From: Cannabis sativa
Taxonomy: Eukaryota > Streptophyta > Magnoliopsida > Rosales > Cannabaceae
Reading direction: 5' to 3'
Assembly: GCF_029168945.1 (NCBI RefSeq)
Contig: NC_083601.1
Location: 16,768,160 to 16,832,159 of the forward strand
Length of the DNA stretch: 64,000 nucleotides
The notes beneath the pieces were generated by a model that saw only the letters and a program-made list of their open reading frames with translations, was not told where the DNA came from and did not search any database. Position 1 is the stretch's first letter. The number at the start of each line of letters is the position of its first letter. The translations under genes and the position numbers were made by a program. This document shows positions 45,658-57,154 of this stretch, in pieces.

Positions 45658-46271
45658 TCTCCGACCCTCCTCTCTATGTGCACCCTACGACCATCTTCAT
45701 CTCTACGAGAAAAATAACGGGTCTCTTTCTCTCTCTCTCTCTCATTCCTCATTTATTTTGAAAATGTTGGTTTGATTTCTTTTTTTTTGCAGGTTTGGGG
45801 TGGTGGCGTCATTGTTGCAGCACGCACTAGGCCATGGCAGAGTCGTCGCACACATATGGTATTTTCGATCGCTCTCTCTCTTTCTCTCTCTCTCTCTCTC
45901 AACGCACTAGATCTGGTATTTTTTTTAGGTTCGAGGTGGTGGCGCGCTGCTAGATTCTGGGATGATGAGTTCGGGGTGGTGGATCGAACTGTCTCAGATC
46001 TGAAACCATCTTCGATCAGATTTTTTTTAGTTTGTGTCGGTTATTAAATGAAGCAAATTTGTTTGCTTCATTAATAACCGACGCAAAATGTGTAATACTT
46101 TTGGCGTCGGTTATTAAATGAAGCAAAAAAAAAAAATTAGCATCAGTTATAAAATGAAGCAAAAAATAAGACTATTTTCGTCTACAGTTATTACGACGGT
46201 TACCCCAATCGACGCAAATCGTTTATATGTCACTTAAAAATTGAAGCAAAAAGTTATTTTTTGTAGTAGTG
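45658..46271. repeat. Right arm of the CACTA element
   Basis: It holds CT-rich tracts, two similar phrases reading TTTTTTTT(GC)AGGTT then GGGGTGGTGGCG or GAGGTGGTGGCG (about 45780-45810 and 45920-45945), and GCGTCGGTTAT subterminal repeats. A 21-bp stem with one bulge lies at 46036-46082 (GTCGGTTATTAAATGAAGC and its inverse). No transposase. Confidence 0.8.
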
Positions 46272-46860
46272 GTGAAAAGACCCCAATTTGCAAGTGCATG
46301 GGCACTGCCATTAGACGTCCTGGGACTCCAAAGAACTGCACACTCCATTCAATCTAAGGCCTCCAATAGCTTAGTTTTTCTAATTGCGTAGATTTTTTCC
46401 AATTACATTTTCCTTCTTTTTAAAAGAAGGTAAATGAATCTATTTAACTTAAAACTTGAAAATCCAAAATGTTTAGATCACGAAAATTACTTTTCTTTTG
46501 CCCTGCCCTTCAAGCCAAACTTGAAAATCCCTAAAACTAAACTTGAGAAAAATGAAGTGAAAATTCATGCTCATGTTAAGGGATTAAACATGTTAAATAT
46601 ATTTGCTTGATTTAGTCAATTCATAAGTGAAATCATCGAGGGTAAACGTTCTTCTCTGCGTGAAGCCATGTGGCCTGAGCCCCTTTATCTTATTAAATTC
46701 TCTTTAGCCAAACCTTTGTTCTTACCTCCTATTAATATTGCTTTTGATCAGGTACTTTAAATTTTCATGTATGGCCCCACCAAAAGCTCGCAAACCTAAA
46801 TTTCCCCAAAATTTGTTAGTGTAATTCGAGGCTAAATATTTTGAGTCAAAAGTAACTTTA

Positions 46861-47400
46861 ATGGCCTCATATGTCAGCCCTTTTATACGATCTTATGGTA
46901 TAAAACAAGGCAATGACTTTGTGTGTCAATCAACTGAGAAGGACAAGAGTAGTTGTTTTCCACCTGGTCACCTCGCTAGCAATTCAGAGTGTAATACAAG
47001 TGGCCTAGTAAAAATTGGGGCATTGAGCACCGAACACATACACGTAGGGCTATCCTTCCTCCGAAGAGTTACTTTAAAGATTATTGCAATTATGTAGGAA
47101 TTACTCCACTCCAATTAAATCCAAATAGTTATAGGATTCTTGCCTCTTTAAGGTCTTCATACCATATGCTGGGATGAAAAGGTCCCGAGCCATATGAAAT
47201 CACCTGCATGTATACCCTCATGGCAAGTCCGGTGAGGAAGAATTATTCTGAAGGTTTCTTCTACCTCAGAACTTGTACAGGGGATCACAGGATTATTGTT
47301 GATCTCCCTAATAAGAAAGAATTCAAGGATCAATTCTTTTAGACAACAGGGCTTCACCCTTGTGCTCATATGTCCTTTCAAAAGCCTTGTAAGCTTCATA
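46861..47400 (+). pseudogene. Remnant of an extra ORF of the Tat-like element
   Basis: Open pieces at 46861-47097 and, after a stop at 47095-47097, in other frames to about 47400 read NYVGITPLQLNPNSYR, MLG, GPEPYEI and GFFYLRTCTGDHRIIVDLP followed by KEFKDQFF. The same order of motifs appears on the minus strand at 61.0-61.5 kb, which is why I treat it as a real ancient gene. It resembles plant-specific proteins often annotated as putative plant transposon proteins. Function unknown. Confidence 0.55.
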
Positions 47401-48792
47401 CTCCATTTTTCCTGTTTATTTTATGATGATTTCACTTGTGCTTATTTTTATCTTAACACTCATTTTTCCTCTGACAGAGATGATGTTAAAACCCATTACA
47501 TCTGAAATTGTATCGAATTATTATCAAATTTTGGTTAATTTGGCATTTGGGATGAAGGCCTCAAGATTTCTTCTTCATGAGCCAAACCAAGTGGCTAGTG
47601 GTTCTCTTGGCAAAGATTAGTCCACCATGGACATAAAGGAGAAAAAATATTCCACATGGTCGTCAGTGAAGGTTCCTCTCGAGGAAGAAAAACATGACAA
47701 AGAGGCTTGTGCTGCTTTTATTAAAGCCACCGTACCTCGAGAAGCTGTCCATACTCGTGAAGGGGCTCCCTAAGGTAAGATTTATCATTTTTATAGGTGG
47801 TCCGCAACCGTCCTCAACCCTGATCGAAATGTCCTGGTTAAATTTTCTAGTAGCCAGTATAATTTTTTCATTTAAAATTGTGTTAATCTTATTACCCATA
47901 GGTTTGATAGTTGGTATCTTAAATTTCACATTTAAGTTACTAGCAGCAACTCATATTATGGTATTCCGAACCAATATAGCAGCAATGCATACTGGACAAA
48001 AACTTGAGAACTTAGCCCAATCAATATTGTAGATATTTATGAGATTACTAGCTCTAGGGAGTATATAAAAATACTTGAGATGATTCTCCCTCAACTAGAA
48101 AGCTGCTTATTTGATCAAATAGTTTTCTCGATAGATTGAGGGGCAAAGAATCGATGTTCATCCACCTAGGGGAAACAATAATAGAGACAAAAGAGCCCTA
48201 TGTTCCAAGGGATGGACCTACCCATGGTCTTGAGGAATGGCTCACCGATTAAAGATAACTTGCTCGAGGAAATGGACCTACCAACCAAAGACCTCAAAAT
48301 ATTAACCCTCTCATACTAGTTGACGAGCAAGTCCAACCAGGTCATTACCTTAGACAGAATGACTAGAAAAATTCTAACCTAGGTCGAAAGGCATGAGAGA
48401 GGTAGCTCCCGCCTAATGCACCGAAGGATCTCGGGGGCACGTGGTCTCGTACTAAGGAAATCGATGAATCCATGCATAGGACCAAAATAGAAACAACGCC
48501 CGCCAATAACAAGTTCGATCAAGGTTAAGACGAGATGAACCTAAGGTTTTTAGCTAGCGCAACTCCCTAATGGGTATGATGAATACGAAGCTGAAAGTCA
48601 AGCCCGAGGCGAAAACTAGCATCAAAGGCATGAAAATTAATCAACTTGCCAATGAAAATAATAACCACAATGATAGCCAATATAAGAATAATGACAAAAA
48701 CTACAGACACCCTCCGAGGTAAGAAAGTGCTGACAGTCAAAATGTTGGCGGAAGACCACGTGCTGATTCTACGTTTCGAAGGATGGGTCCAA
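47401..48792 (+). other. Decayed gag-side sequence of the Tat-like element
   Basis: No long frame. A charged phrase EVPLEEEKHDKEACAAF near 47665-47715 and later polar, Arg/Asn-rich stretches to 48790 resemble the spacer between an upstream ORF and gag. A frame at 47694-48032 has hydrophobic content without a recognisable domain. Interrupted at 48792 by a solo LTR. Confidence 0.45.
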
Positions 48793-51157
48793 TGTAAAGA
48801 CCGCTTAGTTTAATTTGGAAATTAGCAGTTAATCATGTTTAATTATGAAAATTATTTATAGCTATTTAAATAATTATTTATACTGTTATTATTGAATTCT
48901 GAGATGCATTTTATGTCATTTAGTAGTTTTCATAATTTTGCATTTCCGGTGCCCGGTAACATGGAACTCGGTGTTTGGCTCAGTAAAATCACAACTTAGT
49001 ATGTTAGTATTGTGGGACGGTTTATTAGACATTGGGAATGTCGGGAATGGCCGGGAATTTAGAAATTTCCAAAATACCCCCCCTTTAGTGTTATTTATGT
49101 TATTTTAGTGTGAAGGGGCAAAATGGTCATTTTGCCCCATTATTAGTTTGTCCTTTAGTGGACTTTATTTGGTTAATTAAATGTTATTTGATAATATTTG
49201 TTGGCTGAAATGAATAAGTGGAACTCTTTACTCTCATTTTACAAAGTTTCAAAAATTTCAAAGTTAGAAAATTAAAGGAAAAGCTCTCTCTCTTTTTCTC
49301 TCTATTCGGCCCTTTGAGCAGCAAGAAAAGGGGATTTTTCTCTTGTGATTCAAGTGATTTTCAGCAAGTTTAGAGTGATCCTAGTAGAGGTATTTCTTGT
49401 CTAGCTTCTCTTCCTTTGTTTTCTTGAAAAATGATGAAAAAATGAGTAAATGCATGGATGATTTTGATGTTGTTGCTGCTGCTAGTTGTTGTTGTTGTTT
49501 CTATGTTTAAAATGTTGAATTAATTATGTTTAGATAGGTTGAAATGCATGCTAGTTGTCCTTGCTTTAGTTTGTCAATTTTCTTGTGCAAAAGCTTGAGT
49601 TTTCAAAGTGAAAATTGAGAATTTGGTGGCTGTAGTTATTGCATGAGTTAGGGTTTGTTTTCTGCTGTGATTTTATGCATGATTATGTAGTTTTAATTAT
49701 GGTTTGATGCTTGTAGGTGAGCTTTAGCCAAGTTTGAGTTTGAAACTCAAAGCTTGGAGCTCACATGGCACTTTTTGATTCTGTGAATTCTGGGTGGTTT
49801 TGCTGCTTTAGAATTGTTATATGGGACATTTAGAATAGGTCTGGAAGGTTTGGGATTAATTGGATTTGATTTGGTGAAGTTATGAAATTTTGTGTTCTGC
49901 CTGCGAGGAACCGGAATTCCGGTTGTGCATCCAGAATTCCGGATGGGTTTTGAAAATTTCCAGAACCGGAATTCCGGTTGGACAACCGGTCTGCCGGTTG
50001 GGTGATTTTCAGAAACCCTAGTTTTCCTCGTTTTTATGTTATTTGGGGTATTGCCATGTTTTTTATCGATAGGGAAACTTTTAGTTCCTAGTTTAAGTCC
50101 CCGGGAAGTGATTTAGCGTATCACTTATAGTGTTGTGATTTTTATGGTTTAGGAGCCTGTAATCCGCCGCGCAGTTAGTTCCAGTCAGGTTGACCGGCAC
50201 ACCTGAATTCGGAATTGAGGTAAGATTAGTATAACAGTATGCATATATAGATTACATGTTTAGCGTGCATGTTAGGAAGCCTGTTAGATTACATTAGATA
50301 TGTATGTTGGCTTCGAACCATCCGACTGTGTCACATCGGTACAGGCTAGAGTATGACTAGCAGCTGGAGTATGACCAGTTTGACCGAGTATAGGCTGACA
50401 CTGTATCACATCGGCACAGGCTAGAGTATGACTAGCAGCTGGAGTATGACCAGTGTGCCGAGTATAGGCTGATACTTGGGTTGGTGGTTCCATACTATTT
50501 GACGTATCACATCGGTACAGGCTAGAGTATGACTAGCAGCTGGAGTATGACCAGTTCGACCGAGTATAGGCTGATATTGTAACACATCGGTACAGGCTAG
50601 AGTATGACTAGCAGCTGGAGTATGACCAGTTCGACTGAGTATAGGCTGTTACTTGTCAATAGTACCGTCCCTATGAACGTTCAGGACTCAGTATCGTGTT
50701 GGACATGGCAGATAGGGTTATGGTCACGGGTATGGGCGTCTGATCATGACTCGGGATTTATGTATGATTATTATTATGTTTTCCTTACTGAGTCTGTCGA
50801 CTCACAGTTCTATGTTTATGTGTAGGTAAGGGCAAGGCTAAGGCTGATGGACCGTGAGCGAGCCGGTGAAGATTGTACATGTCGGGGCGGTTAGGCCTGG
50901 AGCGTACGATCATCGGGACAGCAAGGCTACTTTTTTGTAATTAGTCGCTAGGCGACAAGTATTTTGTATAGACAGTAAATTTTTGTAAATAGTTTTGTAA
51001 TCGGGATCCCGAGTATTTTGTATAAATATTTTATAAGTTTAATTAAAAAGCAAAAATTTTAATTAATCACGTTTTCCATAAACCTCGTTGATTAGCAACG
51101 AGCTGCACAGTATGTTTAAAAATCACGTAATACGCCTATGCTAGTTAGGGTGTTACA
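48793..51157 (+). repeat. Solo LTR of a Tekay-type Gypsy family (2,365 bp)
   Basis: Begins TGTAAAGACCGC and ends GGGTGTTACA, flanked by TSD TCCAA at 48788-48792 and 51158-51162, with no internal region. It is a diverged relative of the 36450-45652 LTRs: same start and end style, a pair of AACCGGAATTCCGGTT palindromes (49909-49924, 49964-49979), a four-unit hairpin array (about 50326-50650) and the TGAGTCTGTCGACTCA motif near 50788. It arose by recombination between two LTRs. Confidence 0.92.
50326..50655 (+). repeat. Four tandem hairpin units in the solo LTR
   Basis: Each unit carries ACATCGGTACAGG, then GCTAG-AGTATGA-CTAGC and CTGG-AGTATGA-CCAG, two stem-loops with the same 7-base loop but different stems, then GAGTATAGGCTG. 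In unit 1 the stems are at 50345-50361 and 50364-50378. Spacing between units varies (about 76 to 105 bp). Confidence 0.85.
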
Positions 51158-51162
51158 TCCAA

Positions 51163-52450
51163 GGTCTGCTGGTGAACTCAAAGATGATCTAAATTGAAGA
51201 GGAGAATCAATATTCAAACTACATCCTTCCTTGGGAAAACCAATTAAGGAAGCTTCGTACCAAAGAAAACTCCATGGGGAAACCAATGGCGTAGGATGAT
51301 CAACAAGCCGCCTATGTAAATTCAGGGATGCAACCCCAACTAGATTTACTTACATAGCTAATACAAAGCCTGACCGACCCAAAACTCACTGACCTCGAAC
51401 TTGATCAGAGTAGAGATTCCCCATTCTCCCCCAATATTAACGCTTTGGAAATCCCGACCAAATTTAATATGCCGACCTGGAAGATGTACATTCGGAAGGA
51501 AGAGCCCCAGTCACACATTAAATATTTCAAAATTCTAACCGACCTAGAAGGAGTAAAGGGAGATGCCAGTTGTAGGATTTTTCTAGCAACATTGATAGAG
51601 TCAAACTAACAATGGTACTTCAAACTACCACTGGGGAAATTTGATTAGAGGAATGCCTTTGTATTTGATTATAGTCAATTCTCCTCTCCCGCCAGATACC
51701 TGCTAACCTCAAAGACTTGGTCAAAGTAAAGAAAGAACCAGGGAAACCACTAAAAGACTATTTCCAGTTTTTCATGATAGAGACCACCAAAGTCAAATCT
51801 CTTACCAACGAAGGGCACCTGGCTACAGTGCTGGTAGGCATAGAGCCAAAAAAGAGACTTTGGTCGGACATCAAGCGATTTATTGTTGGATCCGTCGGGG
51901 AATTCTTAAATTGGGCAGAGGAGTTCATAAAACTCAAGGAGCCATCACAAAGGGTTGACAGTGTACACAACTCTAAACCAAAGGCGAGCAAAGCCTTTAT
52001 AGTGCTCGCCCAAAATAAGAAAAATTCCCTAGTGCAATGGAACAATTATAATAAGTGAAATAGCAGTGGGGGAAAGAATTCTAAAAATAGAAATGGCAAC
52101 ATCAATAATGGTGAAAATAAAAAGTAGGGAAAATTCACCAATGCCTACAACTACAAGCCCAATCCTCATGAAAGAGCTCCTCGGTTTACTGCCTTCACCA
52201 TCCTCACTGATACTTAAGAAAACATCTCCATGGCTACCCAGTTGTAGGTACCATACAAAAGACCCCCTCCTATTAAGAAAGATATAAACAAGAGGGACAC
52301 CACAAAATTCTGTCATTTCCACCAAGACTTTGGCCATGACACCAATGAATGTAAAAACCTGAAGTAGATGATTGAATTTCTCATTCGGAGAAATAAATCC
52401 CACCTAAATTGATGCATTAAGACCAAAACAATAGAGGCCCTCAAGCAAGG
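51163..52450 (+). pseudogene. Tat-like gag remnant
   Basis: Stops are frequent. Readable pieces are IPTKFNMPTWKMYIRKEEP and LEGVKGDASCRIFLATL (about 51450-51606), then KKEPGKPLKDYFQFFMIE and GEFLNWAEEFIKLKEP in the frame open at 51717-52058. These match, in order, the capsid part of Tat gag proteins. A Cys-His phrase (CHFHQDFGHDTNEC type) lies near 52310-52345. Confidence 0.7.
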
Positions 52451-52639
52451 GGATAATGAAATTGTTTAATGCCCCTACCAGTTGACAGGCACATGAACGT
52501 GATTGTAAGAGGGCCCCTTATAGCTGGGAACATTGGAAAAGAACGAGAAATATATGCTTGAACACTCTAGCACGAGCAGAAAGAAGAAGCATTGACTGTC
52601 GAGGAACGAAATCCTAAGCAACCTCACCTTGACAACAAA

Positions 52640-55250
52640 TTGTATCTTTTAGTTATGCGGACACTACACATGTCCACTATCCCTATAACGATTCACTAGT
52701 TGTAAAGGTGCAAATTGCAAACATGACCGTAGCTTGGTCCATGACAGATGATGGGGCTTCATCTAACATTATTTTCAAGACAACATACGAAAAAGTGGGC
52801 CTCTGGCTCAAGGACCTAGTTCCTTGTGCACAACTCATCTATGGTTTTTTAGGGTAGCATAACACCTCTAGGAGTAGTTCGCTTATCCCTCACTGTTAAA
52901 AAGTGCTAACTAGTAGCACTTTCATGGCATAATTTCTTGTGATTGACGTGCCCACAAAATTCAACATCATGATTGATCAACCAACTCTCTATGACTTAAA
53001 GGCAATAACTTCCATTTATCACCTCTGTATAAAATTCCCTACTAAGAATGGAGTTGGGTGTATAAAAGGATACTATTGTCTAGCTTGCGAATGTTACAAC
53101 ATCGAGCTCGAAAAGGCAAAGAAGGAAGAATAATTCCATCAAAGTTCAAAGGCCAAACAAACTAAAAATAAAGCAAGAAGTCTTCCAAGGTGGGAAGGAT
53201 GAGACGGATCCTTTCTTTGGGGACTCTGATATAAGCATAGGGCTGGTAGAAGAGTTATAAGATGTAGAGATAGACCCACATATTGACCAGGATAATTAAA
53301 ATAGGTCAAAGTTTACCCAGCAAAACAAAATCCTCTTTGATCAAATTTCTAAGGGAAAACCTTGATGTATTTGCCTGGTTCCCTGATGACATGGTTGGAA
53401 TCTGTCCATCTATAATCTGTCATGCCCTAAACATCGGCACTCGTAATTTTTGGCCTGTTCGACAAAAAAGGAGATTGCTTGACAAAGAAAGAGCCTGAGC
53501 TCTTAAAGAACCAGTGAAAAAGCTCTTAACCAAAAAAATCATCAAAGAGGCATTTTATCCCATTTGAATATCAAATCCAATGGTAGTTCGAAAGCCTAAC
53601 AAAAAGTGGAGAGAGTGCATAGACTTCAATGATTTGAACAAGGCATGCCCAATAATTTCTTCCCACTTCCCAGGATTGACTAGTTGGTAGCTGCAATTGT
53701 CAGACATGAAATCCTAAGCTTCATGGATGCTTACTCAGGCTACAACCAGATTAAGATGCACCCATCCAACCAAGAGCATACAAGCTTCCGCATAGATGTT
53801 GGCTTATATTGCTACAAAGTAATGTCGTTTTGATTAAAAAATATAGGAGCCACCTACCAACATCTGGTCAACAAAATATTCAAGGATCAAATAAGTCAAA
53901 ACATGGAAGTGCATTTAGATGATATGCTCATAAATTCCAAAAGGGTTGGGGGCATTTGAAGGATCTAGAAGAATGCTTCAAAATCTTAAAAAAATATATA
54001 ATATGAAGCCGAATCCCCTCAAATGTTCATTTGGGGTAGTTTTGGGAAAGTTCTTAGGTTTTATCATGAATGCTCAAGGAATAGCCACTCCTCAAAAAAT
54101 ACAAGCCCTTATGGTCAGAGCTTAACTGGTCGGATAGCTACTCTTAGTAGGTTTGTGTCAAAGTCTACCGACAAATGTGTTCCCTTTTTAAATATCCTTT
54201 GAGAAAATAAGAAGTTTGAATGGACCGAGGACTGCTAGCAAGCTTTCAAGAAGTAAGGAAATAACTCATGCAACCTCCTATCCTATCAAAACATCTAGAC
54301 AGGGAAGTATTGTGAATATATTTAGCAGTAACTGCCATCCTGATCAAAGAAGAAGAAGGCACCCAACATCCCATTTATTATGTTGAAAAAAGGTTAACCG
54401 ATGTAAAAATTTGGTAACCTCTAGTCGAAAGACCAACCTACTGCTTTCTGCTCTCATAAAGGAAATTACGATCATATTTCTAGGCACATCCCGTCAAGGT
54501 ATACACCAACCAACCACTTTGACAAGTTTTGCATAAATCTAATGGATTTGGTCGACTACTGAAATGGGTGATTGAACTAGGACAATATGAGGTTACTTAT
54601 CAACCAAGAGTAGCAATGAAAAGGAAAGTTGTAGTAGATTTTATGGTTGAATGCATGAACAATCAAGACCGTGAGATCAAAGATTCCAAAGATCCAGAGA
54701 AGAAGTGAGAGCAAGAGAAGAAAAAAAATCTAGATAAGAAACAAGAGCAAGGGCCGATTTGGAAACTACATATAGATGAATCTTCTACTAAATAACTTTC
54801 TAGTGTAGAAATTGCACTAATAACCTACAAAGGAAAAAGACTTCATGGGGCCGTTAAATTTGGATTCACTACTTCAAATAATGAAGCCAAGTATAGTGCA
54901 TTAATTGGTGGACTCAATCTAGCTAAGGAGGTACATGCCGAACACCTTGATATATGTAGTGACTCACAACTAGTAGTAAATCACGTGCTAGGAGAATACA
55001 TGACAAGAGGTAAAAAAAAATGGTAGCCTACCTTAGCAAGATCAAAGGCTTACTAGAACAATACAGATGGTATACTGGTAGATCTCAAGAGAAGAAAATA
55101 CAACAATAGATGCCTTGGCCTAACTAGCTAGCAGCACAGTCGTGGACAAAACAAACCTTTTGCCCATTCAACAACTTGAAGAGTCGAGCATCACTTATCC
55201 TGAAAAGGTCAACATGGTAGACACCAATCTTTCATGGATTTCTCTAATTA
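52640..55250 (+). pseudogene. Tat-like protease, RT, RNase H and second RNase H remnants
   Basis: The protease site reads DDGASSNIIF near 52749-52778 (an altered D-G-S/A-S motif), followed by a readable FNIMIDQPTLYDLKA (52939-53133 frame). RT starts with LDVFAWFPDDMVGICP (53360-53410), VRQKRRLLDKERA, then WRECIDFNDLNKACP (near 53607-53650), MDAYSGYNQIKMHP, and an LDDML box near 53917 at the catalytic YVDD position. RNase H pieces include HPIYYVEKRLTD and RLLKWVIELGQYEVTYQP. The second RNase H has NEAKYSALIGGLNLAKE and DSQLVVNHVLGEYMTRG (54880-55011). Many stops and shifts; certainly inactive. Confidence 0.8.
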
Positions 55251-55279
55251 CAATTTAAATTGAAACAGGAGCAATACCT

Positions 55280-57154
55280 TGTTGGATTTTGTGTCCTAAA
55301 TAAAACCCTTTACAATCTGATTAGTTATCAATATAAGAAATTTGAAGTGATTTATGTTTGCATGAATTTTACATGCTAATGGTTTAATATGTTTATTACA
55401 TTTACACACAAAATCTGTTAAGTCCAGATCATATGTTTATTCACACTTACAGTATCGTCAACAGAGTGGAATGTGATTTTGATCATATGAATCAAAAGAC
55501 TAAGTCCCTGTTTCATCAGTGTTTTGGATTTACAATAATGTGATAATCAGCGATGATGTGTACTTACACTTGGAGTAAGTGTTATGTTCTTTCCAGAACA
55601 TTGGTAAAGTATACTAGTTTCGAATGTATGGAGTATACATTGGACTGGACCGATATTGCAACTTAGTTAAGATATTATAAACTTACCGTCATACCTTTCC
55701 AAGTCAATATCAGTAGTTGATCTTAAGATTAAAAGAATCTAAATCCTGATATGCTTAGGCTCAACTCAGGAGTACTATTCATGTTCTTTGATTTATTAGT
55801 TAAGCCTACTTTTGGGTCAGGGTGATACGTATATTTTGGGAACATGATAGTATGATTGAGTGGGAGTGCTGAACATAAATATGGAATCTATAGCTTCTAC
55901 TGGTGTATAGAAGTCAAGTGATGATTCCCTTCGAGCATAGCTAAATAGAAGTAAATGGATGAGCTCTTGTTTAAGTGACTAATTCTTAGATCATTGAACA
56001 TCATTTACAGGTAGCTAAGTGTTTTAAGGGGCAAAATATGTTGAGGGGTGAGAATGGTAAAATTATCCCATCTCGATGTAAATCATCTATATAGAGGATC
56101 TTTGATCACAATAAGATTATAACAATGGTTAAATGAGATAGTATATCTATATCGTGGAACATATAATATGCTCTATATAAGTCTGAGAGTGCAATTCTAA
56201 GTTCTAAGAGTGGATTCAACAAAGAATTAATAAGTAGGGATTTACTTAGTAAATTCGGTTCACTTATTGGAAGCTCAGCATATAGATCCATGGTCCCCAT
56301 TCTAGTTGAGACTATACTGCTTGTAAGACTCAATAATTGATTTGTGATTAATCAATTATCATTCTAAAGTTAGACTATGTCTAATTTGTGAATTTTCACT
56401 AAGCAGGGGTGAAATTGTAAAGAAAAGAGATTCTAGGTTTATTTATTAATTAATAGACTTTATATGTCTAATTAATAATTAAATTAAATGACAATATTAT
56501 TTAATAATCTATTTTAGTTATTAAATAATTAGTTTTGGCATTTAAAAGTTTAGAATTGGAAAATTGGCGTTTTTGAGAAAATAGAAATAAAAATTGTGAA
56601 AACTGCAAAAACCAAGTGAGGCCCATTACACACCTTGGCCGGCCACTTAAGCAAGATTTTCCAATTAATATTTTCATTATTTTAATGCCAAATAATTACT
56701 AACCTAAACCTAGTAGTTGCCCATAAATAGAAAGTGATGGCTGAATTCAAAATAACCTTTTCTCAGAAAATCAACTTTTTCAGAAAACTGAGCCTTCCCT
56801 CTCTCTCTCTATAGCCGAACTTAACCCTCTCTCTTTTCCTCTTCATAATTTCGAAACCCTCAGTGATAGATTAGTGCCCACACTTAGCAAGTGGTACCTC
56901 AATCATAGATTGGAAGACTGTGAAGGATCACACACAAAGAGAAGGACATTCGGGCTCAGATCTTGATAATACTCCGCGACAGAAAGGATACAAGGGCTAG
57001 AGATCTCAGTGGAAGGAGACATTATTCCGCTGCAACCAATGTAAGGTTTTCTTAACTTTATGTGTTTATTTATCGTTTTAGAAAGTTCATATTTAGGGTG
57101 TTAAACAACATACTTGTGAGTAGATCTAAGATCCTGGTAAAATAAATTCCAACA
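55280..57154 (+). repeat. Solo LTR related to the RT-less Copia family (1,875 bp)
   Basis: Begins TGTTGGATTTTGTGTCC and ends ATTCCAACA, flanked by TSD TACCT at 55275-55279 and 57155-57159. It aligns along its length with the 27594-29483 LTR but is clearly more diverged, including small indels. No internal sequence remains. Confidence 0.92.

Larger units (their letters stand above)
27254..46271. mobile_element. CACTA transposon (non-autonomous, about 1.08 kb net) split by two nested retrotransposons
   Basis: The left end is CACTACTACAAAAAATA at 27254 and the right end is its inverted copy, finishing GTAGTAGTG at 46271. The 3-bp duplication GTG flanks both ends (27251-27253, 46272-46274), as CACTA requires. 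Subterminal GCGTCGGTTAT-type repeats occur in both orientations on both arms (for example near 27448 and 46095). Three CACTA pieces remain: 27254-27593, 36328-36449 and 45658-46271. Removing the two nested elements and their duplications leaves about 1,076 bp with no transposase. Orientation cannot be decided. Confidence 0.92.

Noticed and set aside
50284..50493. Minus-strand ORF with repeated GHTPAASHTLAC phrases
   Set aside because: This is a translation of the hairpin array in the solo LTR, not a repeat protein.
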